17,594 bases of DNA from Flavobacteriales bacterium (GTDB taxonomy: Bacteria > Bacteroidota > Bacteroidia > Flavobacteriales_D > Crocinitomicaceae), in contig CANHJY010000006.1 in assembly GCA_947461185.1 (NCBI GenBank), forward strand, positions 1 to 17,594. The letters are read 5' to 3'. Each line of letters begins with the position of its first letter. The stretch's first letter is position 1. Under the pieces are notes generated by a model. The model saw only the letters and a list, made by a program, of their open reading frames with translations. It searched no databases and was not told where the DNA came from. Both the position numbers and the translations under genes were made by a program. Positions 1-7,111 of this stretch are shown here, piece after piece.

Positions 1-531
1 CATATGGCAAATAGCTCAGTAGTGCGATATATGCAACTTTTTGAACCAGCGAATTCAATGACATACTGGTGCAATCGAGGGACAAGTGGTATCGATGGAA
101 GTTCGAGCACAGCAGTTGGAGCGAGTGTGTTATCAAGTTCAAAATTGCATGTGCTGATTACTGGTGACGTTTCATTCTTGTACGATAGCAATGCATTTTT
201 AAATAATTTTCTTGGTAGCAATCTCAGAATAATTGTAATTAACAATTCAGGAGGTGGAATTTTTAGAATTATTCCAGGTCCAGATTCAACTAAGCAATTA
301 GCCTCTTATTTTGAAGCAAGTCATAGCTTTAATGCAAAAGGAATTTGTCTAACTGCTGGTATTGATTACAAAAATGTGACTACACTTGACGATTTGTTGA
401 CTTTTTTACCTGAATTTTTTAATGATAATATTAATCAACCAAGATTGTTAGAAATTTCTACACCACAAGAAGTCAATGCAAAAATGTTGAATGATTTTTT
501 TGAGAGTATGAATGCAGCAGCTTTAAAATAG
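1..531 (+). CDS. menD: MenD, 2-succinyl-5-enolpyruvyl-6-hydroxy-3-cyclohexene-1-carboxylate synthase (C-terminal part)
   Basis: This is the last ~176 codons of a thiamine-diphosphate enzyme that condenses isochorismate with 2-oxoglutarate in menaquinone synthesis, in the cytoplasm. The frame is open to base 1, so the ATG at 4 is an internal methionine and the gene begins outside the window. Visible family signatures are NSSVVRYMQLF, then RGTSGIDGSSSTAVG, the ThDP/Mg motif beginning TGDVSF and ending in INN, and GGGIFRIIPGP, in the order expected for the MenD C-terminal domain. It ends with TAG 26 bases before the terC-like gene. A perfect TAnnTTTG box follows the stop at once, so the next gene may have its own promoter. 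No other men gene is visible. Identification is by motif recognition and is strong. Confidence 0.93.
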   Translation, partial: HMANSSVVRYMQLFEPANSMTYWCNRGTSGIDGSSSTAVGASVLSSSKLHVLITGDVSFLYDSNAFLNNFLGSNLRIIVINNSGGGIFRIIPGPDSTKQLASYFEASHSFNAKGICLTAGIDYKNVTTLDDLLTFLPEFFNDNINQPRLLEISTPQEVNAKMLNDFFESMNAAALK

Positions 532-539
532 TAACTTTG
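532..539 (+). promoter_or_regulatory. Candidate -7 promoter box (TAACTTTG) before the TerC gene
   Basis: TAACTTTG matches the Bacteroidota TAnnTTTG -7 consensus exactly, directly after the menD stop and 17 bases before the TerC-family ATG. No TTG lies at the usual 17-23 base spacing; the nearest (500-502) is 29 bases away. Only the -7 half is therefore supported. Confidence 0.4.
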
Positions 540-556
540 ATTTTTGATTAAATAAG

Positions 557-1315
557 ATGGATTTTTTTGACGCTTTATTTACCTGGAATGGTATAGTTTA
601 CTTTTTTATTTTATCTGCGCTAGAGATTATTTTAGGTATTGATAATATTATTTTCATCTCGATTGTTACGGAAAAATTACCCAAAGAAGATCAGCGCAAA
701 GCGCGAAATTTCGGATTGGCGCTAGCATTAATTGTTAGATTGGTATTACTAGCATTTGTTGCATGGTTAATGAAAATGACGGAACCGCTATTTCCAAACA
801 CCTCCATAGATTTACTCAAAGGATTTGATTTGCAAAGCCTAGTTCTTTTGCTAGGAGGTCTTTTCCTAATTTACAAAAGTACCGTAGAGATGCACAATTC
901 AATACAGGGGAGAGATGAGGGTGTAGCGTCTGTTAAAAGTAAATTAAGCGCTATCGTTATGCAAATAGTTTTGATTGATATTGTTTTTAGTTTCGATTCA
1001 ATAATTACCGCAATAGGAATGACAAATGATTTGGCAAGGGAAACAGGACATGATCCTCTTATAATTATATATGCAGCTGTTGTTGTATCCATGTTTGTTA
1101 TGATGTTGTTTGCTAAACCAATAAGTGAATTTATACATGATCGTCCAACAATTAAAATGATTGCTTTAGCCTTCTTGGTAACTATTGGGGTAATTTTAGT
1201 TGCCGAAGCTTTTAATCAACATATTCCTAAAGGTTATATTTATTTCGCGATGGGCTATGCCCTAATAGTCGAGTTTTTAAATATAAAAATGAGAAAAAAC
1301 AAAGGCGCAGATTAA
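557..1315 (+). CDS. TerC family integral membrane protein
   Basis: The 252-residue product is a multi-helix inner-membrane protein of the TerC/YkoY/YgdQ family, whose members are linked to metal-ion (often manganese) export and tellurite resistance. Two family motifs with membrane-embedded acidic residues are visible: EIILGIDNIIFI near residues 23-34 and DIVFSFDSI near 141-149, the two halves of the internal repeat. About seven hydrophobic segments can be traced, with a basic loop (KEDQRKARN) after the first motif. The length is normal for a minimal TerC protein without CBS or CorC domains. Its TAA stop overlaps the next ATG (TAATG), so the two are probably co-translated. The family call is secure; the transported ion is not shown by the sequence. 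Confidence 0.9.
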   Translation: MDFFDALFTWNGIVYFFILSALEIILGIDNIIFISIVTEKLPKEDQRKARNFGLALALIVRLVLLAFVAWLMKMTEPLFPNTSIDLLKGFDLQSLVLLLGGLFLIYKSTVEMHNSIQGRDEGVASVKSKLSAIVMQIVLIDIVFSFDSIITAIGMTNDLARETGHDPLIIIYAAVVVSMFVMMLFAKPISEFIHDRPTIKMIALAFLVTIGVILVAEAFNQHIPKGYIYFAMGYALIVEFLNIKMRKNKGAD

Positions 1316-1914
1316 TGAATCTTAAGGAGGCGCAAATCTATTTGAATGCCAATGATTATTCAGAATTAGCCTCATTGGTTGGTGAAGAGGTTTTTAAAAT
1401 AAAGAAATACTTTTTCACTACTGCTTTTCATCCAAAGCTTGCCCAGTCAAAGGTTCAGAAATTAAATAAGCTATTGGATATTCAAAATAATGCGCTTCAA
1501 ATGGAACCCAAGGAGGCAATGACCTTAATTTTAGAATCGGAAGAAATTTCTAGTTTCAAAGATTGCTCCCCTTTAGAGTGTATTGTCCAATTTAACCAAA
1601 AAAGATCCGAATTGTTAATTCAACTGCATCGTGCGGAATATATTATTGAAATTATTCGTTGTATTCAATCAAAAACAAAACTCTTTTTAAATTTCGCATC
1701 TAAATGGCCTCATCTAAATGCAGATTTCATGGAGGTAAAATTGACAAAAGAAATTGATCCAATAATTTTTATCCAACAATTACGTCTACTTGATGAGAAT
1801 GGCATTAATTCTTTTGAAAGTTTAGCGGGAAATCAAAAACTGATTTCTTCAGATCTCATACATGAGTTCAACAGGTTAAATAAAATTGCGCTAGAATTTG
1901 ATGTGGGGCGCTAA
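1315..1914 (+). CDS. Hypothetical protein, 199 aa, mostly helical
   Basis: I do not recognise this protein. It is 199 residues, soluble in appearance (no signal peptide or membrane segment), rich in Lys, Glu, Leu and Ile, and likely mostly alpha-helical. There are scattered cysteines (around residues 84, 89 and 121) but no metal-binding pattern. The start is well placed, as its ATG shares a base with the TerC stop. The stop at 1914 lies 49 bases before the DUF493 start. Position within the TerC-DUF493 run suggests co-transcription, which says nothing firm about function. The coding frame is continuous and looks real, with base use like its neighbours. Confidence 0.75.
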   Translation: MNLKEAQIYLNANDYSELASLVGEEVFKIKKYFFTTAFHPKLAQSKVQKLNKLLDIQNNALQMEPKEAMTLILESEEISSFKDCSPLECIVQFNQKRSELLIQLHRAEYIIEIIRCIQSKTKLFLNFASKWPHLNADFMEVKLTKEIDPIIFIQQLRLLDENGINSFESLAGNQKLISSDLIHEFNRLNKIALEFDVGR

Positions 1915-1941
1915 GGTTTATTTTAAGAACGTTTATAATGT

Positions 1942-1949
1942 TAAATTTG
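1942..1949 (+). promoter_or_regulatory. Candidate -7 promoter box (TAAATTTG) before the DUF493 gene
   Basis: TAAATTTG is a perfect TAnnTTTG match in the 49-base gap before the DUF493 start at 1964. No TTG lies at suitable spacing upstream, so this is a weak internal-promoter call. If used, the 5' leader would be only about 8-12 bases. Confidence 0.3.
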
Positions 1950-1963
1950 CAAACGAAATAATC

Positions 1964-2233
1964 ATGGTAAACCCAATTTTTAATAACCTTAAATCACAAC
2001 TGGAGCAGCAATCCTGGCCAGATGTATATCTATTTAAGTTTATTGTACCCAATGATTCTGTATCAGTTGCGAAGATTAATGCATTATTTAATGAATCAAG
2101 TGATTTGGTCATGCATGAATCCCGAAATGGTAATTATATGAGTGTATCTGTGAAGGAGTTAATGTTAGATGTTGACTCAATTATTTCTATTTATGAAAAA
2201 GCAAGTTTGATAAAAGGTATAATTTCGTTATGA
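1964..2233 (+). CDS. DUF493 family protein (YbeD-like)
   Basis: This is a small cytoplasmic protein of 89 residues with the DUF493/YbeD pattern: an N-terminal helix ending in QSWPDVYLFKFIVPN, a second helix around NALFNE, then a strand with SRNGNYMSVSVKELM and a closing helix. The fold is a small ferredoxin-like (ACT-like) sandwich; the function in Bacteroidota is unknown. The frame is open from an ATG at 1898, but that start would overlap the preceding gene and add 22 residues with no family counterpart. The ATG at 1964 gives the normal length and follows a TAnnTTTG box. Its stop overlaps the next start (ATGA), indicating coupling. Confidence 0.8.
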   Translation: MVNPIFNNLKSQLEQQSWPDVYLFKFIVPNDSVSVAKINALFNESSDLVMHESRNGNYMSVSVKELMLDVDSIISIYEKASLIKGIISL

Positions 2234-2643
2234 TACTCATAGGATTTTCAATTGCTAATATTCTAATAGTTACGCTTTCCGTAACTTTAGGTTTATTGGT
2301 TTTATTTATTCTTTATAAAAAAATGGTGGCCTATGTGAATCGGGGAGAGCCTATACGTAAGGAATATGCTGTACTTTATCCAGTGGAGCAAAATCCAGCA
2401 AGTGGAGAGGTTACCATTTATTTCACATGCGAGAAAAGCAAAGAAATTTATATCGATCTATTAGATGATAATATGAATTTCATAAAGGAACTATTTCACA
2501 AGGAATGCGAAGAAGGTGGTCACATAGTTAGGTTTAATTCAGAAGATTATGATAATGGCAATTATTATTATTGTCTGAAAAGTGAAAACCAGAAGACAAT
2601 GAAAAAAATTAGTTTTTTGAATAAGGTTGATAAATTGGGTTAA
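2230..2643 (+). CDS. Membrane-anchored hypothetical protein with a beta-sandwich-like domain
   Basis: The product has 137 residues. Residues ~5-30 form one strong hydrophobic helix followed by KK, so the rest is probably tethered to the inner membrane; I see no lipoprotein cysteine or clear cleavage site. Residues ~50-130 look all-beta: an EVTIYFTCEKS strand, IYIDLLDDNMN, an EEGGHIVRF segment, then DYDNGNYYYCLKSE and KKISF. The order (strand, 'D..mn..k.l', 'G.h.v.f', 'nG.YyY.l', 'kki.f') resembles FlgD Ig-like or type IX secretion C-terminal tail domains, but this is resemblance by eye only. The ATG overlaps the DUF493 stop by four bases and the gene closes the TerC run. No function can be assigned. 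Confidence 0.7.
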   Translation: MILIGFSIANILIVTLSVTLGLLVLFILYKKMVAYVNRGEPIRKEYAVLYPVEQNPASGEVTIYFTCEKSKEIYIDLLDDNMNFIKELFHKECEEGGHIVRFNSEDYDNGNYYYCLKSENQKTMKKISFLNKVDKLG

Positions 2644-2653
2644 AAAAAGCAAG

Positions 2654-2690
2654 CAATTCTGAATTGGAAATTTTATTTAGCTTAATTTTG
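2654..2690 (+). promoter_or_regulatory. trxA promoter with overlapping 13-bp palindrome
   Basis: A perfect -7 box TAATTTTG lies at 2683-2690, with TTG at 2664-2666 as the -33 element, 16 bases apart; 17-23 is usual, so this is slightly short. The -33 TTG is the right edge of a perfect 13-bp dyad, CAATTC-T-GAATTG (2654-2666), which could be a regulator site. The predicted leader before the trxA ATG at 2725 is roughly 28 bases. Confidence 0.5.
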
Positions 2691-2724
2691 TAAATTGGAT
2701 TAAATTCATTTAAATAAATATTTT

Positions 2725-3042
2725 ATGGCAATAGAAATTACAGATGCAAACTTTGAAGAGCTTGTATTAAAGTCAGACAAACCTGTAGTTGTGGATTTTT
2801 GGGCAGCATGGTGCGGACCTTGTAGAATGATAGGACCAGTTATCGATGAAATGCATACAGAATACGAAGGAAGAGCAATTGTAGGGAAGGTTGACGTTGA
2901 TAATAACCCTGGAGTTTCTGCTCAATTTGGAGTTAGAAATATTCCTACTGTTTTGTTTATTAAAAATGGTGAAGTTGCTGATAAGTCTGTTGGTGCTGTT
3001 CCTAAGGCGCAGCTAACAACAAAATTAGACGCACTTTTGTAA
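2725..3042 (+). CDS. trxA: Thioredoxin
   Basis: A 105-residue thioredoxin, the cytoplasmic dithiol-disulfide reductant recycled by thioredoxin reductase. The active site WCGPC is at residues 29-33 (redox cysteines 30 and 33), preceded by VVVDFWAAW. The cis-proline loop RNIPTVLFI and a C-terminal glycine (VGAVP) stretch are where expected. Length and spacing are typical of bacterial TrxA, with no signal peptide, so it is cytoplasmic. It sits alone between its own TAnnTTTG promoter (2683-2690) and a strong hairpin terminator (3060-3084), so it is probably transcribed as a single gene. Assignment is secure. Confidence 0.97.
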   Translation: MAIEITDANFEELVLKSDKPVVVDFWAAWCGPCRMIGPVIDEMHTEYEGRAIVGKVDVDNNPGVSAQFGVRNIPTVLFIKNGEVADKSVGAVPKAQLTTKLDALL

Positions 3043-3059
3043 ATTATAAATTTGGAGTT

Positions 3060-3095
3060 AATGGCTGTCCTTTGGGCAGCCATTCTTATTTGTGA
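3060..3095 (+). terminator. Intrinsic terminator after trxA
   Basis: An 11-bp stem with one G-T wobble joins 3060-3070 (AATGGCTGTCC) to 3074-3084 (GGGCAGCCATT) around a three-base TTT loop. It starts 18 bases after the trxA stop and is followed by a modest T-rich tail (CTTATTTGTG). The stem is strong; the tail is not a perfect T run. Confidence 0.75.
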
Positions 3096-3101
3096 AAAAT
3101 C

Positions 3102-3803
3102 ATGGAATCTTTTTTAAGACGGCTTAAATATTATGGATTAGGATTCTTAATAGGTCTTGTATTCGTTTTTGTGTTCTTTCAAAATCGGGGATGTTCATGG
3201 TTACCATCAAATCGCGTTAAAAATGCCTTTTTAGATAGAGTAATTGTAATTTCAGAAGATCAACTCGCCACCCTTAAATCAGAAGGAATTTCTAAAGAAG
3301 ATATTATTGAAGTCTTAAATGACGGGGATGTCAACTTTGGTGAAAGTATAACTGATGGTGATTTAAAAGTTTACAAATTATCTAAGGATATAGAAGGAAA
3401 AGGTGAGATGGATTTCTTTTTTACATTACCCAATGAAAGTTTCATTTCTGAAGTTAATATTAGGGCTGAAAATGTAAGTGAAGTCAAGAACTCAACAAAA
3501 GGGTTTGGTGCAATTCTTAATTATCCTAAAGATGACCATTTGGTTTTTCTGGATGCCAACGCCCAAATTAGCTGTAAATTAAAAGCGCTTGGTATAGCTA
3601 ATGCTGATTCACTTTTTGGAGTTCTTAAAAAAACAGGTAAAATTGATTTTTCTCAAACAAACTTTGCAGAAAAGCCCAAAGCCATGCAGTATTTATCAGT
3701 TTTAAGCAGTCGAAATCAAAAGTTTGGAATCAAAGCTATTTGGTATAAAAATAAAATTAACGTTGTTGCGGTTGATACAGACTCAACGATTTTATGCCCA
3801 TAG
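3102..3803 (+). CDS. Membrane-anchored DUF4258-like protein
   Basis: The 233-residue product starts with a basic tip (RRLKYY) and one transmembrane helix at ~11-27, then a WLPSNRV segment. Residues ~45-100 (SEDQLATLKSEGISKEDIIEVLNDGDVN, split here as a helix, ISKEDI and LNDGDV) resemble the DUF4258 pattern seen in Bacteroidota proteins of this size that begin with the same helix and 'LPN.RV' motif. The second half (to 233) is predicted alpha/beta with SCKLKALG, KTGKIDF and a closing IKAIWYKNKINVVAV strand pair. No catalytic motif is recognisable. It follows the trxA terminator, so it needs its own promoter; no perfect TAnnTTTG box is visible in the short gap. The family call is moderate, and the function unknown. 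Confidence 0.7.
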   Translation: MESFLRRLKYYGLGFLIGLVFVFVFFQNRGCSWLPSNRVKNAFLDRVIVISEDQLATLKSEGISKEDIIEVLNDGDVNFGESITDGDLKVYKLSKDIEGKGEMDFFFTLPNESFISEVNIRAENVSEVKNSTKGFGAILNYPKDDHLVFLDANAQISCKLKALGIANADSLFGVLKKTGKIDFSQTNFAEKPKAMQYLSVLSSRNQKFGIKAIWYKNKINVVAVDTDSTILCP

Positions 3804-3837
3804 CAATTCAATGATTCATGTTGATAATTACTAGTTG

Positions 3838-3873
3838 TTGCTCTTCGTCAATACTACATTATTTGTAATTTTG
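3838..3873 (+). promoter_or_regulatory. lpxD operon promoter, nearly abutting the start codon
   Basis: TAATTTTG (3866-3873) is a perfect -7 box ending only four bases before the lpxD ATG at 3878. TTG at 3838-3840 is 25 bases upstream, slightly beyond the usual spacing. A weaker overlapping option, ATTATTTG at 3858-3865, sits 17 bases from the same TTG. Either gives a leader of only a few bases or none. Confidence 0.45.
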
Positions 3874-3877
3874 ATAA

Positions 3878-4930
3878 ATGGAGTTTACAGCCGAACAAAT
3901 TGCTGGTCTTATTAACGGAGAAATTCATGGGTTTTCAGGAGTCACTGTGAATACGTTGGCTAAAATAGAAGAAGGTCATTCTGGTGCCCTTTCATTTCTA
4001 TCAAATCCGAAATATGAAGAGTTTATTTACACAACTCAATCCTCTATTTGCATTGTTAATAGATCTTTTCATCCGTCTAAAGATCTACCCGAAACATTGA
4101 CCCTAATTAAGGTGGATGATGCATATCAGTGTTTTGCTAAACTTCTAGAATTGTATTCGCAATTGAACAAGAAAGCACCAGTAATTGAATCCCCTAGCTT
4201 TGTTTCAGAATCAGCTCGAATTGGTGAGGATGTTTATATCGGTGCATTTGTATACATTGGGAAAAATGTAACAGTAGCTGATGCGGTTCAAATTTATCCT
4301 AATTGTTACATTGGAGATAATGTACGAATTGGAAAAGGAACTATTTTACATCCTGGTGTAAGCGTATATCATGATTGTATTTTAGGCGAGGATTGTATCA
4401 TTCATGCAGGAACAGTAATTGGAGCCGATGGATTTGGTTTTGCTCCGGATGCTAATGGTGTTTTTCATAAGGTGCCTCAAATAGGTAATGTAGTCATTGA
4501 GAATAATGTCGAAATTGGTTCAAACACCACTATCGATCGTGCTACTATGGGGTCTACAAGAATAAAAACAGGTGTGAAAATCGATAATTTATGTCAGATT
4601 GCACATAATGTCGAAGTTGGAGATAATTCAGCATTAGCAGCGCAGGTTGGAGTAGCTGGTTCAGCAAAAATTGGAGAACGTGTAATGGTAGGGGGACAAG
4701 CTGGAATAAGTGGCCATTTACATATTGCTGACGATACAAAAATTGTTGCGCAATCAGGAATTCCGTCTTCTGTGAAAAAAGCAGATACCTTGATGGGCTC
4801 GCCTGGAATTCCCTTAGAGGATTTTAAGAAGTCATATTTTGGATTTCGAAAACTCCCATTTATTCTTAGTAAACTGCAAGAATTGGAGAAAAAAGTAAAA
4901 GAATTAACCCGAGACGATGAGCCAAACTGA
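3878..4930 (+). CDS. lpxD: LpxD, UDP-3-O-(3-hydroxyacyl)glucosamine N-acyltransferase
   Basis: This cytoplasmic trimeric enzyme adds the second 3-hydroxyacyl chain (from acyl-ACP) to the 2-amino group of UDP-3-O-acyl-glucosamine, the third step of lipid A synthesis. At 350 residues it has the family length. Residues 1-~100 are the uridine-binding N-domain (MEFTAEQIAGLINGE, GALSFLSNPKY). Residues ~108-310 are a left-handed beta-helix of hexapeptide repeats (e.g. IGEDVYIGAFVYIGKNVTV in part), and the C-terminus is a helical extension. The catalytic histidine is H243 in QIAHNVEVGDN, preceded by KIDN. The N-terminus matches the family, which supports ATG 3878. Its end overlaps the lpxC/fabZ start by 14 bases, and it heads the operon. 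Confidence 0.96.
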   Translation: MEFTAEQIAGLINGEIHGFSGVTVNTLAKIEEGHSGALSFLSNPKYEEFIYTTQSSICIVNRSFHPSKDLPETLTLIKVDDAYQCFAKLLELYSQLNKKAPVIESPSFVSESARIGEDVYIGAFVYIGKNVTVADAVQIYPNCYIGDNVRIGKGTILHPGVSVYHDCILGEDCIIHAGTVIGADGFGFAPDANGVFHKVPQIGNVVIENNVEIGSNTTIDRATMGSTRIKTGVKIDNLCQIAHNVEVGDNSALAAQVGVAGSAKIGERVMVGGQAGISGHLHIADDTKIVAQSGIPSSVKKADTLMGSPGIPLEDFKKSYFGFRKLPFILSKLQELEKKVKELTRDDEPN

Positions 4931-6326
4931 AAAACAAAGAACATTAAAAGATATTGTCAAAATTTCCGGAGTAGGATTACACACCGGTGAAAAAGTGAAT
5001 GTTGAAGTATGCCCTGCCCCTGATAATCACGGATATAAGTTTCAAAGAGTAGATTTAGAGGGTGAGCCAATTATCAAGGCGGATGTGGATTTGGTTGTCT
5101 CAACAGAAAGAGGAACAACTTTAGAGTCCAAAGGAGCTAGGGTTTACACAACTGAACATATTTTGGCTGCTTTATATGGTTGTAATATTGACAACGCGCT
5201 CATTAAATTGGATGCTCCTGAAGTTCCAATTATGGATGGAAGTGCTATGCCGTTTGTGGAAGCATTTGAGCAAACTGGCTATGAAGAGCAAAACGCAGAA
5301 AGGGAATACTTGGAATTAACTGAAAATATTCCTTGGGAAGACTTGGATAAAGGAATCGAATTTCTTGCAGTTCCAGATAAAAACTATCGCATAACTGTAA
5401 TGGTTGATTATAAATCACCAGTTCTCGGTACGCAGCATGCTACAATGTACAACATTAATGAATTTAAAACCGAGATTGCTAAATGTCGGACATTTGTTTT
5501 TCTCCGAGAATTGGAATTTTTGGCAAAAAACAACCTGATTAAAGGTGGGGATTTAGATAATGCAATAGTTCTGGTTGATAAACTTGATGTGTCTCAAGAT
5601 GAACTCAATAGGCTTGCAAAGCTACTTGGTAAAGAAAATCTTGAAGTTTCAATTGAAGGAATTGGTGTTTTGAATAGTACCAAATTACAATTCGAAAATG
5701 AGCCAGCTCGACATAAGTTATTGGACATAGTAGGTGATTTAGCCTTGGTTGGTAAGCCTATTAAAGCCCATATTTTAGGAGCGAGGACAGGGCATTCAGG
5801 TAATGTTAGATTTGCCAAAATTTTAAAAGATCAAATCAAAAAACAAGAGAAGCAAGGTCGTCAATTCGATTTGTCAATAGAACCGCTCTATACGATTCAT
5901 GATATAGAAAAAATGCTGCCGCACCGTTTCCCGTTTCTAATGATTGATAAAATCATGGAGATTACAGAAGAAACGATAGTTGGCGTGAAGAATATTACTA
6001 TGAACGAGCCCATCTTTACTGGTCATTTCCCTGGAAATCCAGTTTTTCCAGGAGTGCTGCAAATAGAAGCGATGGCTCAAGTCGGTGGTATTTTCGCATT
6101 AAGTAAAGTTGAAGAACCACACTTGTATTCAACATATTTCATGAAAATTGATAATGTTAAATTCAAACAAAAGGTAATTCCTGGTGATACCATCGTTTTT
6201 GAATTGAAATTACTCTCGCCAATTCGAAGAGGTTTGGTTGAAATGGGAGGAAAGGCTTACGTTAATGGTAAACAAGTAATGGAGGCTGAAATGTTAGCTC
6301 AAGTTATTAAAGATAAAATAGCATAA
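4917..6326 (+). CDS. lpxC/fabZ: Bifunctional LpxC/FabZ: UDP-3-O-acyl-GlcNAc deacetylase and 3-hydroxyacyl-ACP dehydratase
   Basis: A 469-residue natural fusion. Residues ~1-305 are LpxC, the zinc deacetylase committing UDP-3-O-acyl-GlcNAc to lipid A. GVGLHTG (18-24) is followed by the catalytic glutamate and zinc ligand E80-H81 (TTEHILAAL). ARHKLLD carries H266, K267 and D270, and the catalytic histidine H293 lies in TGHSG. After a charged linker (~304-320), residues ~322-469 are FabZ, the hot-dog-fold dehydratase acting on 3-hydroxyacyl-ACP; H370 (GHFPGNPVFPG) and E384 (LQIEAMAQ) are its catalytic pair. All key residues of both halves are intact. The fusion is well known in Bacteroidota and joins two activities that compete for the 3-hydroxyacyl-ACP pool. 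Its stop overlaps the lpxA ATG (TAATG). Confidence 0.97.
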   Translation: MSQTEKQRTLKDIVKISGVGLHTGEKVNVEVCPAPDNHGYKFQRVDLEGEPIIKADVDLVVSTERGTTLESKGARVYTTEHILAALYGCNIDNALIKLDAPEVPIMDGSAMPFVEAFEQTGYEEQNAEREYLELTENIPWEDLDKGIEFLAVPDKNYRITVMVDYKSPVLGTQHATMYNINEFKTEIAKCRTFVFLRELEFLAKNNLIKGGDLDNAIVLVDKLDVSQDELNRLAKLLGKENLEVSIEGIGVLNSTKLQFENEPARHKLLDIVGDLALVGKPIKAHILGARTGHSGNVRFAKILKDQIKKQEKQGRQFDLSIEPLYTIHDIEKMLPHRFPFLMIDKIMEITEETIVGVKNITMNEPIFTGHFPGNPVFPGVLQIEAMAQVGGIFALSKVEEPHLYSTYFMKIDNVKFKQKVIPGDTIVFELKLLSPIRRGLVEMGGKAYVNGKQVMEAEMLAQVIKDKIA

Positions 6327-7102
6327 TGATAAGTAATCTTGCTCTTGTTTCTAACGATTCAAGAATCTCCGAGGGGGTTCAGATTGATCCTTTTTCAACA
6401 GTTTTTGAAGATGTTGAGATTGGTACTGGTACACACATCCATCCCAATGTGACCCTGTATCCAGGAACAAGAATAGGTGAAAATTGTGAGATTTTTCCTG
6501 GGGCTGTTATTGGTGTTATTCCACAAGATTTAAAATTTGATGGTGAATACACAACTGTAGAAATTGGAGATAATACTAAAATTCGAGAATGTGTAACGAT
6601 TCACAGGGCAACAAAAGATAAATGGAAAACGGTAATCGGTTCCAATTGTTTATTGATGACATATGTCCATGTTGCTCATGATTGCCAAATTGGTAATAAT
6701 GTAATTTTAGCAAGCTACGTCGGATTGTCAGGTCACGTTGAAATTGATGATTTCGCAATATTAGAAGGTAAAGTCGCCGCTCAACAATTTGCAAAAATCG
6801 GAGCTCATGCGTTTGTTGGGGGAGCTTCGCTCATTCGAAAAGATATCCCCCCTTTTATTAAGGCGGCTCGAGAACCTCTTACTTTTGCCGGTGTTAATTC
6901 GGTTGGATTAAGAAGAAGGGGGTATTCGGATGAACAAGTTCGTGAAATCGAAGATATATACCGTTTACTTTATGTTCAGAATAACAATATTTCTAAAGGT
7001 ATTGAGGCAATTCTTGAACAGGTTCCTGAGTCAGATTTGCGAAATCAAATTGTTGGTTTTGTTCAATCTTCAGACAAAGGAATAATTCGTGGAATGATAT
7101 AA
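6326..7102 (+). CDS. lpxA: LpxA, UDP-N-acetylglucosamine O-acyltransferase
   Basis: The enzyme transfers a 3-hydroxyacyl chain from ACP to the 3-OH of UDP-GlcNAc, the first lipid A step, as a cytoplasmic trimer. It has 258 residues, the usual length: a left-handed beta-helix of hexapeptides to ~185, then a helical C-domain (GLRRRGYSDEQV). The catalytic histidine is H118 in VAHDCQIGN. IHRATKD and IPQDLKF match the substrate-binding loops. By-eye alignment with E. coli LpxA puts glutamine at the H144 position (AAQQF instead of AVHQF) and arginine at the acyl-length 'ruler' glycine G173 (KAAREP). As I recall, similar sequences occur in related Bacteroidota, so these are probably lineage traits rather than damage. 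It is third in the lpx operon. Confidence 0.95.
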   Translation: MISNLALVSNDSRISEGVQIDPFSTVFEDVEIGTGTHIHPNVTLYPGTRIGENCEIFPGAVIGVIPQDLKFDGEYTTVEIGDNTKIRECVTIHRATKDKWKTVIGSNCLLMTYVHVAHDCQIGNNVILASYVGLSGHVEIDDFAILEGKVAAQQFAKIGAHAFVGGASLIRKDIPPFIKAAREPLTFAGVNSVGLRRRGYSDEQVREIEDIYRLLYVQNNNISKGIEAILEQVPESDLRNQIVGFVQSSDKGIIRGMI

Positions 7103-7111
7103 ATAAATCAA

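Noticed and set aside
1898..1963. Upstream ATG giving a longer DUF493 protein
   Set aside because: It would overlap the previous gene and add 22 residues with no family counterpart; the ATG at 1964 gives the normal length and follows a promoter-like box.
4594..4944. 116-codon open frame on the - strand
   Set aside because: It lies opposite the lpxD coding sequence, has no recognisable domain, and its composition is that of a shadow frame.
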